A DNA stretch of 64,000 nt from CAYNRG01 sp047973125 (lineage in GTDB: Bacteria > Bacillota_I > Bacilli_A > Erysipelotrichales > Erysipelotrichaceae), in assembly GCA_047973125.1 (NCBI GenBank), contig JBKEBK010000023.1, positions 1 through 64,000 of the forward strand. Direction: 5' to 3'. Made by a program: the position numbers and the translations under genes. Under the pieces are notes generated by a model. The model had not been told where the DNA came from and did not search any database. It saw only the letters and a program-made list of their open reading frames with translations. Shown here in pieces: positions 42,304 through 51,359 of this stretch. Every line of letters begins with the position of its first letter. Position 1 is the stretch's first letter.

Positions 42304-43206
42304 ATGATTAGACAGGCAACTAAAAGAGAAAAAGAACAGATTAAGAAAATGTGGGTTGAACATTTTACATATGATAAAATTAAATATGTTGAATATTATT
42401 TTAATGAAAGATTTGATGAGAAAAATACATTAATTTATGAGGAGAATGGGGTTGTATTATCATCTATTCAGCATCTTCCTTATGAAATGATGTTTAATAA
42501 TAGAATATTAAAAACATCACTTATTAGTGGTATAGGAACTTTCTTGACTTATGAGAGTGAAATATTAATTGATGCGATCTTAAATACTTGTGAGCATCAA
42601 GAATTAATTACTTTAGCAAGTGCTGAGAATCCTGAATTATTTTTAATATATGGATTTGAAGAAATTTATCTTCAAAATGAAATAAGAATAAAAAGAGAAG
42701 ATTTAAAAAATATTGGTAATCATGGTTGTAGTTATGAAGCAAGTAGTGTAGATATGGTTAAATTGTACGCTTCATTTGTAAAGCATTTTAGTGGTTATAC
42801 AATTAGAGATGTAAAATATTTTGATAACTTGAAAAAAGAGGTTGAGGCAAAAAATGGTAAGATAATATCTTATTATAATAATGGATTAATTGAGGGTTAT
42901 GGAATCTTACTTCCAAAGAGTGGAAGTGAAGTTTATCTTGAAGAGTGTATCTATTTAAATAGTAAGGCTCTTACAAAACTTGTTAATTTAGCTTTACAAC
43001 ATCGTTCAAATTGTATTCTTAAAACTAGTAGTGCAGAAGATTTATCAGCATTTTTTCCAAGATGTGAAATTATTTCTAAAAACTACATGCTAGCAAGAAT
43101 AAATGATTTTGATCTATTTAATCGTTTATATCGATCTAGTGCAACAACTACTAAAGAGGCTTATGCTATTGCTGGTAAAGGATTATTTATAAGAGAATCT
43201 ATTTGA
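42304..43206 (+). CDS. Eis-like GNAT acetyltransferase
   Basis: A roughly 300-residue protein with the two-domain layout of Eis-type GNAT enzymes: N-terminal MIRQATKREKEQIKKMW (first GNAT strand and helix), IQHLPYEMMFNNRILKTSLI, then SGIGTFLTYES, where the acetyl-CoA loop of this family lies. The C-terminal half is a second, diverged GNAT-like domain. The canonical RxxGxG/A pyrophosphate loop is not clear by eye. The ATG at 42304 follows GTGGAGG at 42292-42297. Substrate unknown. Confidence 0.65.
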   Translation: MIRQATKREKEQIKKMWVEHFTYDKIKYVEYYFNERFDEKNTLIYEENGVVLSSIQHLPYEMMFNNRILKTSLISGIGTFLTYESEILIDAILNTCEHQELITLASAENPELFLIYGFEEIYLQNEIRIKREDLKNIGNHGCSYEASSVDMVKLYASFVKHFSGYTIRDVKYFDNLKKEVEAKNGKIISYYNNGLIEGYGILLPKSGSEVYLEECIYLNSKALTKLVNLALQHRSNCILKTSSAEDLSAFFPRCEIISKNYMLARINDFDLFNRLYRSSATTTKEAYAIAGKGLFIRESI

Positions 43207-43260
43207 AAGCACTTACAATAATATTGTGAATAATCTAAGATAATTAACTTTTTTTCACAA

Positions 43261-43290
43261 TTGACAAAAACATAAAAAAAGGTCTATAAT
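43261..43290 (+). promoter_or_regulatory. gapA promoter
   Basis: Consensus TTGACA (43261-43266) and TATAAT (43285-43290) with an 18-nt spacer, 34 nt before the gapA start; a strong vegetative promoter fitting a highly expressed glycolytic gene. Confidence 0.85.
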
Positions 43291-43324
43291 ATGGGTACAT
43301 CAGAAAGTAGAGGATATATATTAA

Positions 43325-44338
43325 ATGGCAGATGTAAGAGTAGCGATTAATGGCTTCGGCCGCATTGGACGTTTAGCGTTCAGACAAATGTTTTCAGCAG
43401 AAGGATACGATGTTGTAGCAATTAACGATTTGACAGATCCAAAGATGTTGGCACATTTATTGAAATACGATTCAGCACAAGGACCTTACCATGGACACGA
43501 AGTTGTTGCAGGTGAAGGAAAAATTACAGTTGATGGAGAAGAAATCAAAATTTATAGTGAAGCTGATGCTTCTAAGCTTCCTTGGAAAGATTTAAATGTA
43601 GATGTTGTACTTGAGTGTACAGGGTTCTATACTTCAAAGGAAAAATCTTCAGCTCATATTACTGCAGGAGCAAAGAAAGTAGTTATCTCAGCTCCAGCTG
43701 GAAAAGATCTTCCTACAGTTGTATTTGGAGTTAATGAAGATATCATTAAGTCTACTGACACAATTATCTCTGCGGCATCTTGTACTACAAACTGCTTAGC
43801 TCCAATGGCTAACACATTAAATAATTATGCGAAAATTCAATCTGGAATCATGACTACAGTTCATGCTTATACTGGAGATCAAATGACTCTTGATGGACCT
43901 CATAGAAAAGGAGATCTTCGTCGTGCTCGTGCAGCTGCTGCGAATATCGTTCCAAATACTACAGGGGCAGCAAAAGCAATTGGACTTGTTATTCCAGAAC
44001 TTGATGGAAAACTAATTGGTTCAGCTCAACGTGTTCCAGTAATTACAGGTTCTTTAACTATGTTAGTTGCTGTTGTTAAGGGTAAAGATATCACAGTTGA
44101 AAGCATTAATGCTGCAATGAAGAGTGCTAAGAGTGATTCATTTGGTTATACAGAAGATCCACTTGTATCAAGTGATATCATCGGTAACACAAATGGTTCA
44201 TTATTTGATGCAACTCAAACAATGGTTGCTAAATTAGATGATGAAACTTACCAAGTTCAAGTTGTTTCTTGGTATGATAATGAAAATAGTTATACTTGCC
44301 AAATGGTTAGAACTATTAAATTATTTGCTAATATCTAA
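43325..44338 (+). CDS. gapA: Glyceraldehyde-3-phosphate dehydrogenase
   Basis: The glycolytic NAD-dependent enzyme, 337 residues, full length. It has the Rossmann start VAINGFGRIGRLAFRQMF, the catalytic cysteine in SAASCTTNCLAP, ANIVPNTTGAAKAIG and VSWYDNENSYTCQMV. Codon use is richer in C-ending codons (GGA, ATC, CTT) than neighbours, as expected for high expression. It stands alone between its own strong promoter and terminator. Confidence 0.98.
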   Translation: MADVRVAINGFGRIGRLAFRQMFSAEGYDVVAINDLTDPKMLAHLLKYDSAQGPYHGHEVVAGEGKITVDGEEIKIYSEADASKLPWKDLNVDVVLECTGFYTSKEKSSAHITAGAKKVVISAPAGKDLPTVVFGVNEDIIKSTDTIISAASCTTNCLAPMANTLNNYAKIQSGIMTTVHAYTGDQMTLDGPHRKGDLRRARAAAANIVPNTTGAAKAIGLVIPELDGKLIGSAQRVPVITGSLTMLVAVVKGKDITVESINAAMKSAKSDSFGYTEDPLVSSDIIGNTNGSLFDATQTMVAKLDDETYQVQVVSWYDNENSYTCQMVRTIKLFANI

Positions 44339-44352
44339 GAATTTTAGGGATT

Positions 44353-44381
44353 ACTACCATACAATGTATGGTAGTTTTTTT
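44353..44381 (+). terminator. gapA terminator
   Basis: ACTACCATAC (44353-44362) pairs perfectly with GTATGGTAGT (44366-44375) around AAT, followed by a T run. Confidence 0.92.
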
Positions 44382-44482
44382 ATGTTTGAAGTATTAATAT
44401 TTACTCTGTTATGTTGGTTTAATTTACAAATTGATAAAAAAACAGTACAATTATAATGATATTGAATAAGTGAGGAATTTTT

Positions 44483-46378
44483 ATGATAACAAAACTACCA
44501 ACAAAACTATTAAACCTTAGAAAAAAATGTGGCTATTCTCAACAGGAGATTGCTGATAAAATGGGAATTAATGTTGTTGAATATATGGGTTGGGAAAATG
44601 GAAGAGCAATCTGTAATTTAGCTCAATTTAAAAGACTAAGTATTATTTTTAATATACCTCTTGAGAAATTAATTGATAATGATGAAGTTATCTCTTTTGA
44701 TAGTACAATTGAAGATAGTATTCAAATACCTTTTGTAAATGCAGAGACAGAGTCAATCTTTTTTGCAAAAGAGGGCGTGAGTGTAAAAGAGGAAAACACA
44801 GCACATAAAGAGGCTCCTAAAGAAATCAAAAAGGAAGTTAAAAAAGTTAATAAAAAGTTTGAAATTACAAATCAACAAATAACTATTTGCTTAGTTGTAT
44901 TTTTACTGATTTTATCAATGATAATTGGATATTTACTTTGGCCTAAAAATAATGATATAGAGGTTTTAACCCTTGAGCTTGATGAGCAAAATCAAATTGC
45001 TGCAGGTGATGATTTTAGCTTGCTTACAAATAAAGATTTGGTTGTTAGTCAAATGGGATCAGGTCTTAACTTAGCTTCATTTAGTGAGATTGTTGCAATA
45101 AGTGCTAAAAGTAATTTTGCACTGGGATTAAGAGCTGATGGAACTGTTGTTGGAACAGGTGATAATTCTAAGGGACAATTAGATGTTTCAAGCTGGAGTC
45201 AAATAACAAAAATCTCAGCTGGAGCAGAGCATAGTGTTGCATTAAAGAGTGATGGAAAAGTCTTATGTGTTGGTAGTAATCGTAATCAGCAATGTGAGGT
45301 AGCTGATTGGAAAGGTGTTATCGCTGTTTTTGCAGGGAATGACTTTACTTTAGGTATTAGTGAAGAAAATAAGGTTTTAGTTGCTGGGACTGTTCAAAAT
45401 GCTGGTTTAATGAAAAGAATGGCTGATATAAAAGATATTGCCATTGGTCCAAATGAAGTATTATTTTTAAAACAAGATTCTACTGTTGAGAGTGTATCTT
45501 TTACAGGTACTACACCAACAGATACATCTTCATGGACTGATATAATTCAAGTGGCATCAGGGAAAAAATATGCTGCTGGTTTAAAAAATGATGGTAAGGT
45601 TGAAATTATAACCTCAGATAATATTATTCGTGCTCAAGTTGCACTATGGGAAAATATATTAGATATTGATGGAAATGATTACTATCTTTTAGGATATGAT
45701 GGACAAAACATTATTGGCTCTGGTGATAATTCAAGTAATCAGTTTCCAAAGAATGAGGAAATAAAAAAATATGATCAAGTAAGTGAAGTTAAGGTTACAA
45801 AAGAAGAAGACAAAGTAATTGTGACTTGGGTAGCAGCTGAGAATGCTGAAGAGTATTTGGTTAAGGTCAATTGTAATCCGGCATTTGAAATGAGTACTCA
45901 AAATTTAAGAGTAGAATTAGATGCCAAAGACTTTGTTGAGGGTAATAGTTATACAATATCAATAACTACTGTAAATAAAACTAATGATGTTTATAATTCT
46001 GATCCATTAGAGTTAACCTATGTTCATGCTGTAGAAGAGAAACCAAAAGAAAAATATACACTGACTATTAGATATATTGATGGAAATGAGAAGGAATTAA
46101 CAGCGGATTATGTAGCAGAGTTTGAAGATGGTGAAGAATATAGTGTTGATAGTCCTTTAATAGAAGGATATACAGCTTCAATTGAAACTGTTAGTGGAGT
46201 GATGGGTGGCAGTAATGTTGTTCAAATTGTTCGCTATATCAAGTTTGAAGCACCTCCTACAGATACTGCCTGTCTTGCAAGTGGTGGAAAGTGGGATAAA
46301 GAAAAGCTTATTTGCATTTGTCCTGAAGATACTGAGTTAAATGAAGATGGTAGTGCATGTATTGCAACAGAACAGTAG
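44483..46378 (+). CDS. Membrane-anchored XRE protein with extracellular RCC1-like repeats
   Basis: A 631-residue mosaic: an N-terminal XRE-type HTH (about 6-66; GYSQQEIADKMGINVVEYMG, WENGRA), a charged linker, one membrane helix (about 131-151, ITICLVVFLLILSMIIGYLLW), then an outer part. That part has RCC1-like repeats (about 185-400) with GLRADGTVVGTGDNSKGQ and ALKSDGKVLCVGSNRNQQ, a fibronectin-III-like segment (about 430-515), a MucBP-like segment (YTLTIRYIDGNEKE) and a Cys-rich end. The order implies DNA binding inside and sensing or cell-wall contact outside. Function unknown. A TATAAT lies at 44452-44457. Confidence 0.75.
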   Translation: MITKLPTKLLNLRKKCGYSQQEIADKMGINVVEYMGWENGRAICNLAQFKRLSIIFNIPLEKLIDNDEVISFDSTIEDSIQIPFVNAETESIFFAKEGVSVKEENTAHKEAPKEIKKEVKKVNKKFEITNQQITICLVVFLLILSMIIGYLLWPKNNDIEVLTLELDEQNQIAAGDDFSLLTNKDLVVSQMGSGLNLASFSEIVAISAKSNFALGLRADGTVVGTGDNSKGQLDVSSWSQITKISAGAEHSVALKSDGKVLCVGSNRNQQCEVADWKGVIAVFAGNDFTLGISEENKVLVAGTVQNAGLMKRMADIKDIAIGPNEVLFLKQDSTVESVSFTGTTPTDTSSWTDIIQVASGKKYAAGLKNDGKVEIITSDNIIRAQVALWENILDIDGNDYYLLGYDGQNIIGSGDNSSNQFPKNEEIKKYDQVSEVKVTKEEDKVIVTWVAAENAEEYLVKVNCNPAFEMSTQNLRVELDAKDFVEGNSYTISITTVNKTNDVYNSDPLELTYVHAVEEKPKEKYTLTIRYIDGNEKELTADYVAEFEDGEEYSVDSPLIEGYTASIETVSGVMGGSNVVQIVRYIKFEAPPTDTACLASGGKWDKEKLICICPEDTELNEDGSACIATEQ

Positions 46379-46393
46379 AAAAGAGGTAGTGAA

Positions 46394-46588
46394 ATGGATA
46401 AAGTTTGGTATGTAAAAAGTTCAACAAAAAAGGGTGGTCCTTTTAATGAACAAGAATTAATAAAAATTATTGAGTCTGGATTAATTGATGAAACTTTTCA
46501 ATTATGGACTGAGGGACTACCAAAATGGATTGCTTTAAAAAATAGTGTATACTGCTTCTATATGTTGGATAAGGAGCTATTATCATGA
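46394..46588 (+). CDS. GYF_2-domain protein
   Basis: A 64-residue protein covered almost entirely by a GYF_2 (DUF4339) domain: VWYVKSSTKKGGPFNEQEL, then SGLIDETFQLWTEGLPKWIAL. Such domains are thought to bind proline-rich peptides or other proteins. It lies 15 nt after the RCC1-like membrane protein and its stop overlaps the cysS ATG, so it may partner the former. No catalytic residues are expected. Confidence 0.75.
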   Translation: MDKVWYVKSSTKKGGPFNEQELIKIIESGLIDETFQLWTEGLPKWIALKNSVYCFYMLDKELLS

Positions 46589-47919
46589 TTAAATTATATA
46601 ACACAAAGACCTTAAAAAAAGAGGTCTTTAAACCTTTAATAGAGGGAGAAGTTAGTATTTATGTCTGTGGTCCAACAGTTTATAATCATGCTCATATTGG
46701 TAATGCTCGACCACTTGTTATTTTTGATTTACTGCATCGCTTATTTCTTACATTAAATTATAAGGTTAAATTTGTATCTAATTATACAGATATTGATGAT
46801 CGAATTATAGCAACTGCCAAAGAAAAAAATGTTAGTGAGAGTGAAATTAGTGAGAAGTATATTGATGCTTATGAAAAGTTATGTAAGTCTCTTAATATAA
46901 TTGAGGATAGAAAAGTAATAAGAGTTACAGATGTGATGGATGCAATTATAAAATATATTAAAAATCTTGTGGACAGTGGCTATGCATATGAGAGTGATGG
47001 CGATGTTTTCTTTATAGTTGATAAACTTAGTGACTATGGTAGTTTATCTCATCAAGTTTTAGATGATTTAAATGCTGGGGCTCGTGTTAGTTTAAATGAA
47101 GTAAAGAGAAATCCTTTAGATTTTGCCTTATGGAAAAAAACAGATGATGGAATAAGATGGGATAGTCCATGGTCAAAAGGAAGACCAGGTTGGCATACAG
47201 AGTGTGTTGTGATGATCTTCAAGGAGTTTAATAAGTACATTATAGATATTCATGGTGGTGGGCAAGATTTAAAGTTTCCTCATCATGAAAATGAGGTTGC
47301 TCAATGTCGTGCTCTTCATCATAGTGACTTGGCTAATTTTTTTATCCATAATGGGATGGTAAATATTAATAATGAGAAAATGAGTAAATCACTTGGTAAC
47401 TTTAAGTTTGCTAAAGATGTTATTGAAGTTTATGGTAGTAATTTAGTGAGGTGGTTTTTACTTTCTACTCATTATCGTAAAGATTTAAATTTTACAGATG
47501 AGGCACTGCAGATGTGTCAAAATGAATTTAATAAGATAAATACCGCAATTAAGCAAGCAACTTTAGTTCTTAGTTTAAATAATGTTGAAATTAAAGAAAT
47601 TAATAATGATAATATTAAAGCATTTATTGAGTATTTATGTGATGATTTAAATACTCCAAATGCATATATGGAAATCAATGCTAAAGTTAAGCAACTAAAC
47701 CAATTACTAAGAAGTAAAGAAAAAGAAATAGATGCTATTGCCAATATTGTATCGGAATTATTAAAGATGTTATGGATAATTGGGGTTAGTGTTGAAGTTA
47801 TAAATCTAAGTGATGATCAAAAAGAAATGTATCAAAAGTGGTTAAGGGCGAAAACTGAGAAAAATTTTGATGAAGCTGATAAATATCGTTTAAGACTAGT
47901 AGATGAAGGTATCTTATGA
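46585..47919 (+). CDS. cysS: Cysteinyl-tRNA synthetase
   Basis: Charges tRNA-Cys. The 444-residue class I synthetase has YVCGPTVYNHAHIGNARP (zinc Cys plus HIGH-type motif HIGN), a middle GRPGWHTECVVM and IHGGGQDLKFPHHENE (further zinc ligands), and EKMSKSLGN (KMSKS). It is slightly short of the usual 460-480 at the C-terminus. It begins cysS-mrnC-rlmB, the conserved Firmicute order, and overlaps mrnC by 4 nt. No T-box leader is present; the start lies inside the GYF_2 gene. Confidence 0.96.
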   Translation: MIKLYNTKTLKKEVFKPLIEGEVSIYVCGPTVYNHAHIGNARPLVIFDLLHRLFLTLNYKVKFVSNYTDIDDRIIATAKEKNVSESEISEKYIDAYEKLCKSLNIIEDRKVIRVTDVMDAIIKYIKNLVDSGYAYESDGDVFFIVDKLSDYGSLSHQVLDDLNAGARVSLNEVKRNPLDFALWKKTDDGIRWDSPWSKGRPGWHTECVVMIFKEFNKYIIDIHGGGQDLKFPHHENEVAQCRALHHSDLANFFIHNGMVNINNEKMSKSLGNFKFAKDVIEVYGSNLVRWFLLSTHYRKDLNFTDEALQMCQNEFNKINTAIKQATLVLSLNNVEIKEINNDNIKAFIEYLCDDLNTPNAYMEINAKVKQLNQLLRSKEKEIDAIANIVSELLKMLWIIGVSVEVINLSDDQKEMYQKWLRAKTEKNFDEADKYRLRLVDEGIL

Positions 47920-48293
47920 TTAAGGTAAATGCCTTATCTGGAAGTACACTTGCTTATTTAGGTGATGCTATGTGGTCACTTTTGGTCAGGGAGTACTTAG
48001 TTAATTTGGGTTATCAAAAACCAAAAGACTTACAAGAGTTAAGTGTGAAATTTGTAAGTGCAAAGGCTCAGGCTAAGCTATATTTTATGCTGAAGGAAAA
48101 AGATTTCTTTACTGATGAAGAGAATGATATTTTTAAAAGAGGAAGAAATTTTAAGGGTGATAGTACTCCTAAAAATACCGATGTTACAACATATCGGGTA
48201 TCTACAGGATTTGAAGCAATAATTGGATACTTATATCTAAATGGTAATAAAAAGAGAATTGATACAATATTTTCTTTAGGTTTGGAGGAATAG
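47916..48293 (+). CDS. mrnC: Mini-ribonuclease III (MrnC)
   Basis: A 125-residue RNase III catalytic domain without a dsRNA-binding domain, which matures 23S rRNA ends in Bacillus. Signatures are STLAYLGDAMWSLLVREYL (catalytic Asp), the KFVSAKAQAKLYF block, RGRNFKGDSTPKN and a second acidic region STGFEAIIGYLYL. It overlaps cysS by 4 nt and abuts rlmB, the usual operon. Confidence 0.93.
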   Translation: MIKVNALSGSTLAYLGDAMWSLLVREYLVNLGYQKPKDLQELSVKFVSAKAQAKLYFMLKEKDFFTDEENDIFKRGRNFKGDSTPKNTDVTTYRVSTGFEAIIGYLYLNGNKKRIDTIFSLGLEE

Positions 48294-49010
48294 ATGGCAG
48301 AAATTATATATGGTAAAAATAGTATTAAAGATATTTTAAATTCAAATAAAATTCAAAAATTATATCTTAGTAAAAATCATCAAGATTTTTATAAAAAAGC
48401 AAAGCAATTAAAAATTGCTGTTGAGATTGTTGATAATAAATTCTTGGATAAGATGGTAAATAATGCAAACCATCAAGGGATGGTTGCAAAAGTTGATGAT
48501 TATAAGTTATCAAGTGTTGAAGAAATACTAAGTGGTATCCCTGATAATGAATTAGGCTTTATTGTAATTCTTGATGAAATCAGTGATCCTCATAATTTTG
48601 GAGCGATTATAAGAAGTGCATTAGGTGCTGGAGTGCATGGAATAATTATTAAGAAACATAATAGTTGTAAACTTAATGGAACAGTTGCTAAGGTCTCAGC
48701 AGGAGCTATTGAGCATATGCCAGTATCAGAAGTTACCAATATCTCATCAACAATTAAGTTACTTAAGGAAAGAGGATATTGGATTTATGGAGCTGATGCT
48801 CATAAATCAAGTGATTATCGCTTACCTAAATATGATACACCTATTGTTTTAGTCATTGGCAGTGAGGGTAAAGGAATCACAAGACTTGTAAAAGAGCATT
48901 GTGATGTCTTTGTTCACTTACCAATGGGTAAAAATTTAGAATCGCTTAATGCTTCAGTTGCTAGTGGTATCTTAATGTATGAAATATATTCTAAAAGAAA
49001 TCCTATATAA
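48294..49010 (+). CDS. rlmB: 23S rRNA 2'-O-methyltransferase RlmB (TrmH family)
   Basis: A SPOUT-class methyltransferase for 2'-O-ribose methylation of 23S rRNA. The 238-residue chain has the N-terminal substrate-binding part (EIIYGKNSIKDIL, NHQGMVAKVDDY) and the knotted SAM domain with VILDEISDPHNFGAIIRSA (motif 1), LVIGSEGKGI (motif 2) and HLPMGKNLESLNASVASGI (motif 3). It is last in cysS-mrnC-rlmB; a terminator overlaps its last codons. Confidence 0.94.
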   Translation: MAEIIYGKNSIKDILNSNKIQKLYLSKNHQDFYKKAKQLKIAVEIVDNKFLDKMVNNANHQGMVAKVDDYKLSSVEEILSGIPDNELGFIVILDEISDPHNFGAIIRSALGAGVHGIIIKKHNSCKLNGTVAKVSAGAIEHMPVSEVTNISSTIKLLKERGYWIYGADAHKSSDYRLPKYDTPIVLVIGSEGKGITRLVKEHCDVFVHLPMGKNLESLNASVASGILMYEIYSKRNPI

Positions 49011-49026
49011 AATATGGGATTTTTTT
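48999..49026 (+). terminator. Terminator of cysS-mrnC-rlmB
   Basis: AATCCTATAT (48999-49008) pairs with ATATGGGATT (49012-49021) with one G-U pair, followed by T residues. The rlmB stop is within the 5' arm. Confidence 0.8.
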
Positions 49027-49145
49027 AGGATTTAATAATTAAATATCTATGTAATAATTACAGTACGGTAGATATAAGTTTTTAAATTCATCATATATTG
49101 ATGATAGATAATTTTTACCCTGTGAGCCGTAGATGGAGAAAAATT

Positions 49146-49757
49146 ATGAATGATCTTAATGATTATGAATTACTTTATTACTATCAGATAAATAAAGAGC
49201 TAGTAATAAAAGTTTTAAGAGAAAGGTATCGTCCTTTTTCTTATAAAATTGTAAATTCTTGTATTGCTAATGCTAGGTTTTGTCGCAAGTATTTTGATGA
49301 ATTAATTGATGAGGCTGACTATTGTATAATTGATTCCATTGATTGTTTTCAAGAGAGTAATGGTTGTAGTTTTAGTACCTTTCATTATACCTGTGCCTAT
49401 CGTAAAGTTAAGACTCTTTTAAAACATTATTTAAGGGAGGCTAATGCCTCAAACTTATATGCTATAAGATTAAATAAAGGTTTAAAAGATATCCCTGATT
49501 TAAACTATATTGATATATGTCAAGATCATAGCCTTTGTGATCCGGCATTACTTATTCATTATAAAGATGGTATCAAGAAAGTATCAGAGATTATCAAAAC
49601 GCTAAGTAGCTTGGAAAGAAAAGCATGGGCAGTTTTTCAAAAAGATTATTCATATGAAAAAGCTTCTTTAAAACTTGGTGTTAGTAAAAAGAAGTATGAT
49701 AATATTATTCAGAAAATAAAAAGAAAGATAAAGTTTGAGTTAAAAAATGAGTATTAA
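49146..49757 (+). CDS. Divergent SigH-like RNA polymerase sigma factor
   Basis: A 203-residue protein with the outline of a sigma-70 region 2 plus region 4 factor: DYELLYYYQINKELVIKVLRE, a region 2-like DELIDEADYCIIDSIDCFQE and SFSTFHYTCAYRKVKTLLKHY, then a C-terminal HTH with LSSLERKAWAVFQKDYSYEKAS. Position after rlmB and before rpmG-secE-nusG is that of sigH in Bacillus, which supports the call. Region 2 is diverged and lacks the usual aromatic cluster. The ATG at 49146 has GGAGA about 8 nt upstream; the open frame reaches 49098. Confidence 0.7.
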   Translation: MNDLNDYELLYYYQINKELVIKVLRERYRPFSYKIVNSCIANARFCRKYFDELIDEADYCIIDSIDCFQESNGCSFSTFHYTCAYRKVKTLLKHYLREANASNLYAIRLNKGLKDIPDLNYIDICQDHSLCDPALLIHYKDGIKKVSEIIKTLSSLERKAWAVFQKDYSYEKASLKLGVSKKKYDNIIQKIKRKIKFELKNEY

Positions 49758-49787
49758 AATTCATTTATATTAAATATGGCAATAATA

Positions 49788-49823
49788 AAAAAAGCACATT
49801 GATTTATATCGTTGTGCTTTTTT
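49788..49823. terminator. Bidirectional terminator between sigH-like gene and ahpF
   Basis: AAAAAAGCACA (49788-49798) pairs with TGTGCTTTTTT (49813-49823) across a 14-nt loop, with T runs on both strands, between convergent genes. Confidence 0.8.
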
Positions 49824-49826
49824 AAA

Positions 49827-51356
49827 TTACTTAAAGTTTTTAATTAAATAGTTAAAGGCACCAAGAGATGCTGTAGCACCTGAGCCCATAGAAATAATAA
49901 TTTGTTTAAAAGGGCTAGTAGTACAATCTCCTGCAGCATAGATTCCTGGAGTATTAGTTGAGTTTTCATGATCAACAATTATTTGTCCAAACTTATCTTT
50001 TTCAACAATACCATCTAACCAAGCAGTATTTGGTACTAAGCCTATTTGAACAAAAACACCACTTAAATCTACATGTGTTTCTTCATTAGTGTCTCTATTT
50101 GAAAAAGTAATACCATTTACTTTACTGCCATCACCTGTGATTTCTTTAGTAGCTGAGTTTTTATAAACAGTTACATTATTTAAGCTATGAAGCTTTTCTT
50201 GTAAAACTGAATCAGCTTTAAGCTCTGGCATAAATTCAATAACACTAACATGATTTACAATACCGGCTAAATCAATTGCTGCTTCAATACCTGAATTACC
50301 TCCACCGATAACGGCAACATCTTTACCTTTAAATAAAGGACCATCACAGTGTGGGCAATAAGCTACACCTTTAGTTTGATATTCTTTCTCACCTGGACAA
50401 TTTACATTACGCCATTTAGCACCTGTAGCAATAATTACAGTTTTACTTTTTAAAGTAGCGCCATTATCTAGGATTACTGTAAATAATTCATCTTTTGTAA
50501 TATTTACTACAGATAATGCGCTCATGATATCAACATCATATTCTCTAACATGGGCTTCCATGTTATTTGCTAAAGTACTGCCTTCGGTGTGTAAGATAGA
50601 AGTGATGTTTTCAATACCTAAAGTATCTTTTACTTGACCACCAAATCTTTCTGCAACAATACCAGTATTTAATCCTTTACGGGCAGAATAGATGGCTGCA
50701 GTTGCACCAGCAGGGCCACCACCAATAACTAAGACATCAAAGACTTCTTTATTGTTAAATTCTTCAGCACTTTGATGTGAACCTAATTTCTTTAGAATAT
50801 CTTCAATTGTCATTCGACCACTAGCAAACATTTCATTGTTTAAGTAAATAGTAGGTACTGCCATAATATCTTTAGCTTCAACTTCTTCTTTGTATAAACC
50901 ACCATCAATCATGGTATGTTTGATGTTAGGATTGATTACTGACATTAAGTTTAAAGCTTGTACTACATCAGGGCAGTTATGACAACTTAAACTGATATAT
51001 GATTCAAAATTATAGTTGCCTTCTAAATTTTTAATTTGTTTTATGATAGCTTCATCTACCTTAGGAGCTCTACCACTTACTTGTAATAGGGCTAATACTA
51101 AAGAATTAAATTCATGACCTAAAGGAACACCTGCAAAGTGTACTCTAGCTTCTTGATTAGTTTGACTAATGGAGAAGCTATTAGCTCTTGGCAGGCTTTT
51201 TGTTTCTTTATTTATTTTAGTAGGAGCAAGTTTTACTAGCTCATCTACTAATTCATGCATTTCTTGATTATCACCACTAATAGTTAGGGTGATGTTATTC
51301 TCTAGTAATTCTAAGTATTGAGCTAATTGTTCTTTGATATTAGCTTCTAAAAACAT
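49827..51356 (-). CDS. ahpF: Alkyl hydroperoxide reductase subunit AhpF
   Basis: AhpF is the NADH-dependent flavoprotein that re-reduces AhpC. The 509-residue chain has an N-terminal tandem thioredoxin-fold domain with SLSCHNCPDVVQAL (CxxC about residues 124-127), an FAD motif VIGGGPAGATAAIYSARKG, the NADH Rossmann motif VIGGGNSGIEAAIDLAG, the active disulfide CPHC before DGPLF, and a C-terminal FAD block GIYAAGDCTTSP. It starts 3 nt after the ahpC stop, so both are one operon. Confidence 0.96.
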   Translation of the reverse strand: MFLEANIKEQLAQYLELLENNITLTISGDNQEMHELVDELVKLAPTKINKETKSLPRANSFSISQTNQEARVHFAGVPLGHEFNSLVLALLQVSGRAPKVDEAIIKQIKNLEGNYNFESYISLSCHNCPDVVQALNLMSVINPNIKHTMIDGGLYKEEVEAKDIMAVPTIYLNNEMFASGRMTIEDILKKLGSHQSAEEFNNKEVFDVLVIGGGPAGATAAIYSARKGLNTGIVAERFGGQVKDTLGIENITSILHTEGSTLANNMEAHVREYDVDIMSALSVVNITKDELFTVILDNGATLKSKTVIIATGAKWRNVNCPGEKEYQTKGVAYCPHCDGPLFKGKDVAVIGGGNSGIEAAIDLAGIVNHVSVIEFMPELKADSVLQEKLHSLNNVTVYKNSATKEITGDGSKVNGITFSNRDTNEETHVDLSGVFVQIGLVPNTAWLDGIVEKDKFGQIIVDHENSTNTPGIYAAGDCTTSPFKQIIISMGSGATASLGAFNYLIKNFK

Positions 51357-51359
51357 AAC

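Noticed and set aside
46394..46588. T-box riboswitch before cysS.
   Set aside because: The cysS start lies inside the GYF_2 gene and no leader or terminator/antiterminator pair exists there.
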